In this document: positions 60,753-64,000 of the stretch, one piece after another
Layout: every line of letters begins with the position of its first letter
Position numbering within the stretch: position 1 is the stretch's first letter
Source of the DNA: Maricaulis salignorans
GTDB lineage: Bacteria > Pseudomonadota > Alphaproteobacteria > Caulobacterales > Aquidulcibacteraceae
DNA length: 64,000 nucleotides
Direction: 5' to 3'
NCBI GenBank assembly: GCA_945891505.1
Contig: CAMDDL010000004.1
Coordinates: 62,001-126,000 of the forward strand
Program-made: the position numbers and the translations under genes
The notes under the pieces: generated by a model
Database searches by the model: none
Told to the model about the DNA's origin: nothing
What the model saw: the letters and a program-made list of their open reading frames with translations, nothing else

Positions 60753-62015
60753 TTATTGCCGGAGCCGGGCACCCGATTTCGCGTTGCCCGCTTTGTCGCC
60801 CACGCCCAAGGGAACCGGCACGCCAGACCCTGCATAATCGGTGTTGATTACGAGCTTGGCATTCTTGTCTAGAATAATGTCTTTGGCGACCACCACACTC
60901 CATTTTGAGTCCTCGGCAACAGTACCGGGAGCGTTAATCAAGAGTTCGGCGTTGGGTAAATAGATCGTGCCCAGCAAGCTATCGACGAAAATAGAGGAAA
61001 TCTCCATCGGCTGTACATTTTTGCGCGTCGTTACAATAACAAAACCAGCCCACTCACCTGAGGTTCGACCCGTCAATGAGATTTTTGAGCTTTCAGCTGC
61101 AGTAAAAGTCTTGTCGTCATGGAAGATCATGACCACGTCTGTTCCCTGCAAGGTGCCACTACCCTCAACAGTCACCGCATCACAGAAGTAATGGTCTCCC
61201 GGGCCAAGGGTAACAGTAGCCTTTCCGCTTATCTTGATCGCTTCCCAGTGCGCCCCTGCGCCGATATTGGCAGTGCTGCTGCCATTGACAACACGCGGAC
61301 TAACTGGGGTCTTGGGACATACACCCGTACGCTTAATGGCTCTCTCCCTAAACGGATCCTTGACCTTCAAGGCTCCATTATTTGCGGCTGGCGAGTAGCC
61401 CGCCCCTATTGCGGTGCGGCTCGCTTGAATTGCACCAGCGGTTATGGTGGCTTTTTTCTCAGTGGTTATTGAGCCATTGGAATGCACCAAGCAGTAATTC
61501 GCTTGGACACTACTTCTACTTATTGCACTCAAGCCGGACCGTTCCTCTTCGTCCTCTTCATTTTCTGGCAAAGCGAGCACACAAAGAGGCTGCTGATTGA
61601 GAGCTTCGGCAATTGCGTTGACTTCTATCTTAAACCCGCCAGGCGGCACCATATTGCCAAAGAAGGACCCCCGCAAACCGATGCCGGAAACCTGAAAGCC
61701 GCCGTCTATACTCTGACTGGCAGTAAAGTTCATCGTGACGCGGGGCGCTAAGTCTGTAACCTGATTGAGAGCGAATGCCTCCGCAAAGCCGCTTGCATTC
61801 CGGGCTACACCTCCGGCAACCGCCAATTCGCGGGCACCCGCCAGGGCAGCGGCGTCCACCGCTGCTTGCATCCGTGCCCTTTCGTTCGACAAAGATACCA
61901 TCTCCAGCGTCATCACGACGATCATAGATAAAGGGATCGCCATCAAGCCGCTGATCACGACGAGATTGCCGCGCTCGCCGCGTCGCTTAGTCTTTCCTAC
62001 CGACGACCAGAGCAT
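60753..62015 (-). CDS. TadG-like pilus/surface protein with repetitive beta domain
   Basis: 420 aa. N-terminal region RRGERGNLVVISGLMAIPLSMIVVMTLEMVSLSNERARMQAAVDAAALAGARELA is the TadE/TadG-type start (basic patch, one membrane helix, DAAALA motif). From about 170 on, alternating short hydrophobic strands and Gly/Ser/Thr turns (ISGKATVTLGPGDHYFCDAVTVEGSGTLQGTDVVMIFHD) suggest a right-handed beta-helix exposed outside. An acidic EENEEDEEERSG loop separates them. Probably a Tad pilus-linked minor component; no other tad genes nearby. Confidence 0.75.
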   Translation of the reverse strand: MLWSSVGKTKRRGERGNLVVISGLMAIPLSMIVVMTLEMVSLSNERARMQAAVDAAALAGARELAVAGGVARNASGFAEAFALNQVTDLAPRVTMNFTASQSIDGGFQVSGIGLRGSFFGNMVPPGGFKIEVNAIAEALNQQPLCVLALPENEEDEEERSGLSAISRSSVQANYCLVHSNGSITTEKKATITAGAIQASRTAIGAGYSPAANNGALKVKDPFRERAIKRTGVCPKTPVSPRVVNGSSTANIGAGAHWEAIKISGKATVTLGPGDHYFCDAVTVEGSGTLQGTDVVMIFHDDKTFTAAESSKISLTGRTSGEWAGFVIVTTRKNVQPMEISSIFVDSLLGTIYLPNAELLINAPGTVAEDSKWSVVVAKDIILDKNAKLVINTDYAGSGVPVPLGVGDKAGNAKSGARLRQ

Positions 62016-62366
62016 AACTAGTTACCAACTTGCTAAAGCACTATTCACATAATCACAAACTCGTGAACCAATCGTCTACACTGTAAACAAGCGCAATAAA
62101 AATCGCCTATTTCGGCCACCAGAGACCTGTTTTTGCAGATCAATAGCTCCCTAAGATTTTATCTCGACCCTAATGCCCCGCCCTTTATAAATACGCTCAA
62201 CCTAAATCCATATTCTGGCAAACGCGCGGCACTTTCTCGAGAAGGTGACAACGGGATAGTTTTTCGCATCCTAGGTGATGCGTTCGCTTGTGACGAAAAA
62301 ACACTTTTAACGCTAAACTTGAACCTAGCTTGGCAAAGGGCCTAGGCCAATCCCAGAGATATCAAC
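62016..62366. other. 351-bp divergent intergenic region
   Basis: Lies between the TadG-like gene (minus) and the alpha-glucosidase operon (plus) and must carry both promoters. Contains the palindrome TTCTCGAGAA at 62234-62243, a possible operator for the sugar gene. A 70-codon frame at 62133-62345 has no ribosome site and is not called. Confidence 0.35.
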
Positions 62367-62372
62367 TTGACG

Positions 62373-63995
62373 ATGCAATTTTCTGATCCTCTTTGGTGGC
62401 GCGGGGCGACCCTCTATCAAATTTACCCGCGCAGCTTTGCTGATTCCAATGGCGATGGGATTGGTGACTTGCGGGGTGTGACCGCCAAGCTTGAGTACGT
62501 CGTGCGGCTGGGCGTTGACGGCATATGGCTCTCGCCTTTTTTTCCCTCACCCCAGCGTGATTTTGGGTATGACGTCAGTGACCACCACGCCATTGATCCC
62601 ATGTTTGGCACCATGGCGGACTTCGACGCGCTGATTTCACGCGCGCATGCGCTGGGCCTCAAAGTCATTATCGATCAGGTTTGGTCCCATACCGCGCTTG
62701 AGCATGCCTGGTTCCAAGAAAGCCGACAAAGTCGCACAAACCCGAAGGCGGATTGGTTTGTCTGGGCTGACCCTTTGCCCGATGGTTCCTGCCCAACCAA
62801 TTGGCAAAGCTGGATGGGCGGCGGGACCTGGACTTGGGAGCCAAGGCGGGGGCAATATTACCTCCACAACTTCCTGCCTCAGATGCCAGACCTCAATTTC
62901 CATTGCTCTGAAGTTCAAGAGGCAATTTTAGGTGTCGGGCGCTTTTGGTTGGACCGTGGCGTCGATGGTTTCCGGCTTGATACCGTCAATTATTACTTCC
63001 ACGACAAAGCGTTACGAAACAACCCGCCAAAGTTAGGCGATAGTCCCGCGACAATGCAGCGTCATATCTACAACGTCTGCCAGCCTGAAAATCTGCCCTT
63101 CCTGAAGCAGATTCGGGCGCTTCTGGACCTTTATCCGGGGACCTTTGTCGTCGGTGAAATCGGCTCGGACGATAATCTCACCCGGATGATTGAATACACG
63201 GCTGGCCCAAATCATCTGCATACGGCTTATTCATTTCAATTATTGAGTGACCGGGCGGACCCACAACATTTTCACGACGCGATGCAGCCTTGGACAACAG
63301 GGGCCGGGGCTTCAGCTTGGCCATCTTGGGCGCTTAGTAATCATGACTGTGCCCGCGTTGCCAGCCGGTGGAAACTTGATGCACCTACTCACCAAGTCGC
63401 TCAATTTGCTCTGGCGTTGTTGGTTTCCCTGCGCGGCACAATTTTTGTTTACCAAGGCGAGGAACTAGGTCTCACCCAAGCTGACTTAGCCTATGATGAT
63501 GTGCGCGATCCGTTGGGCCTAGCAAATTGGCCCGCAAACAAGGGTCGTGATGGATGCCGTACTGTACTGCCTTGGTCGCATGATGAGGAAATCTTGGGCT
63601 TTTCCACAGTTAAACCCTGGCTCCCGATTATTGAGACGCACAGAGATCAAAGCGTGGATATCCAATCAAAGGATCCAGCTTCGGTTTTAGCTTTTGCCCA
63701 AAGCGCAATTTCGTTTCGCCAGTCGAGCCCAGCTTTGCGTCTTGGTGGCTTTAGCGTGCTTTATGAGGATGAGGCTTGCCTCATTTTTTCGCGCTCTTTG
63801 GGCGAAGCTTTGTGCATTGCAGGCTTCAATTTCTCTGGCGAGACCCGCACGGTTTCCGGCTTGTTCCAGAGCCGAAGACAGCCGGATTTGGCCGTCGGTG
63901 CTATTCAATTTGCCGAGGATGAGGTCACCCTCGGACCGGTTTCCGCCTTTCTGACCTCCATAAATCCGCTTGAAAACCAAGGATTCCAATCATGA
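62373..63995 (+). CDS. Alpha-glucosidase, glycoside hydrolase family 13
   Basis: 540 aa, no signal peptide, so cytoplasmic. GH13 regions: YQIYPRSFADSNGDGIGDLRGV, DQVWSHT (101-107), nucleophile D203 in GFRLDTVN, acid/base E262 in VVGEIGSD, and D325 in SNHDCAR. It resembles the oligo-1,6-glucosidase/alpha-glucosidase subgroups that hydrolyse imported maltose or maltooligosaccharides. Its stop overlaps the start of the next gene (ATGA), so it is the first visible gene of an operon, perhaps a maltose utilisation operon. A TTG two codons earlier is possible. Confidence 0.93.
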   Translation: MQFSDPLWWRGATLYQIYPRSFADSNGDGIGDLRGVTAKLEYVVRLGVDGIWLSPFFPSPQRDFGYDVSDHHAIDPMFGTMADFDALISRAHALGLKVIIDQVWSHTALEHAWFQESRQSRTNPKADWFVWADPLPDGSCPTNWQSWMGGGTWTWEPRRGQYYLHNFLPQMPDLNFHCSEVQEAILGVGRFWLDRGVDGFRLDTVNYYFHDKALRNNPPKLGDSPATMQRHIYNVCQPENLPFLKQIRALLDLYPGTFVVGEIGSDDNLTRMIEYTAGPNHLHTAYSFQLLSDRADPQHFHDAMQPWTTGAGASAWPSWALSNHDCARVASRWKLDAPTHQVAQFALALLVSLRGTIFVYQGEELGLTQADLAYDDVRDPLGLANWPANKGRDGCRTVLPWSHDEEILGFSTVKPWLPIIETHRDQSVDIQSKDPASVLAFAQSAISFRQSSPALRLGGFSVLYEDEACLIFSRSLGEALCIAGFNFSGETRTVSGLFQSRRQPDLAVGAIQFAEDEVTLGPVSAFLTSINPLENQGFQS

Positions 63996-64000
63996 CCCTT
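63992..64000 (+). CDS. Start of next ORF (cut by window edge)
   Basis: ATG overlapping the alpha-glucosidase stop by 4 bp, followed by ACC CTT before the window ends. Only three codons are visible, so nothing can be said of the product; the overlap suggests the same operon. Confidence 0.4.

Noticed and set aside
62133-62345. 70-codon frame upstream of the alpha-glucosidase
   Set aside because: Starts at a TTG without ribosome site and lies in what must be a divergent promoter region.

Overview
The window is a photosynthesis gene cluster (about 1-39.5 kb) followed by ordinary chromosome (39.5-64 kb) of an alphaproteobacterium that is most likely an aerobic anoxygenic phototroph. Evidence for the class: glycine-dependent ALA synthase (hemA) inside the cluster, an oxygen-dependent cyclase acsF beside a candidate bciE, spheroidene-type carotenoid genes (crtC, crtD, crtF) and puf genes of the purple-bacterial type. 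A large TonB-dependent receptor, Tad-type pilus parts and an alpha-glucosidase on the right recall Caulobacterales/Hyphomonadaceae, but the genus cannot be fixed from sequence alone. No bchE is present, so ring E formation appears strictly aerobic.

Layout. 1-3.7 kb, minus strand: bchD (cut by the window edge), bchI, bciB. 3.8-15.0 kb, plus strand: a 69-aa ORF, bchN, bchB, bchH, bchL, bchM, bciE candidate, acsF, hemA; most genes overlap or nearly touch. 15.2-17.7 kb: two membrane protein genes not known to act in photosynthesis (DUF4239-like, DUF3422). 17.9-29.8 kb: bchO and the carotenoid block crtI, crtD, crtB, crtC, crtE, crtF, interrupted by a DUF2306-like membrane protein, a cytochrome P450 and an ATP-grasp ligase. 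29.9-39.5 kb: bchC-bchX-bchY-bchZ, a 59-aa ORF, pufB-pufA-pufL-pufM and dxs. Not found here: bchF, bchG, bchP, puhABC, lhaA, pucC, ppsR, pufC, crtA; several may lie beyond the left edge.

How it works together. dxs and crtE supply isoprenoid; hemA, bchID+H+O, bchM, acsF/bciE, bciB, bchLNB (dark-operative protochlorophyllide reductase), bchXYZ (chlorophyllide reductase) and bchC take glycine/succinyl-CoA towards bacteriochlorophyllide a; crtB, crtI, crtC, crtD, crtF make a methoxylated acyclic carotenoid; pufBALM give LH1 and the reaction centre L and M subunits. Candidate PpsR/CrtJ operators (TGTC-N10-GACA) lie before bchC (two, 8 bp apart), between crtC and crtE, and between bciB and the bchN operon.

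39.5-64 kb holds a broken TIR-like gene, a lone Flp pilin, a TonB receptor, a VIT1-type transporter, a siroheme-synthase-like protein, a secreted VOC protein, a soluble MprF-type transferase, msrA, an FAD oxidoreductase, ald with a divergent Lrp regulator, a phosphodiester glycosidase-like lipoprotein, DUF2891, a PstS-like lipoprotein, mutS, maeB, an unknown protein, a TadG-like protein and a GH13 alpha-glucosidase. The most unusual part of the window is the P450/ATP-grasp pair inside the carotenoid block, which suggests an undescribed tailoring step.
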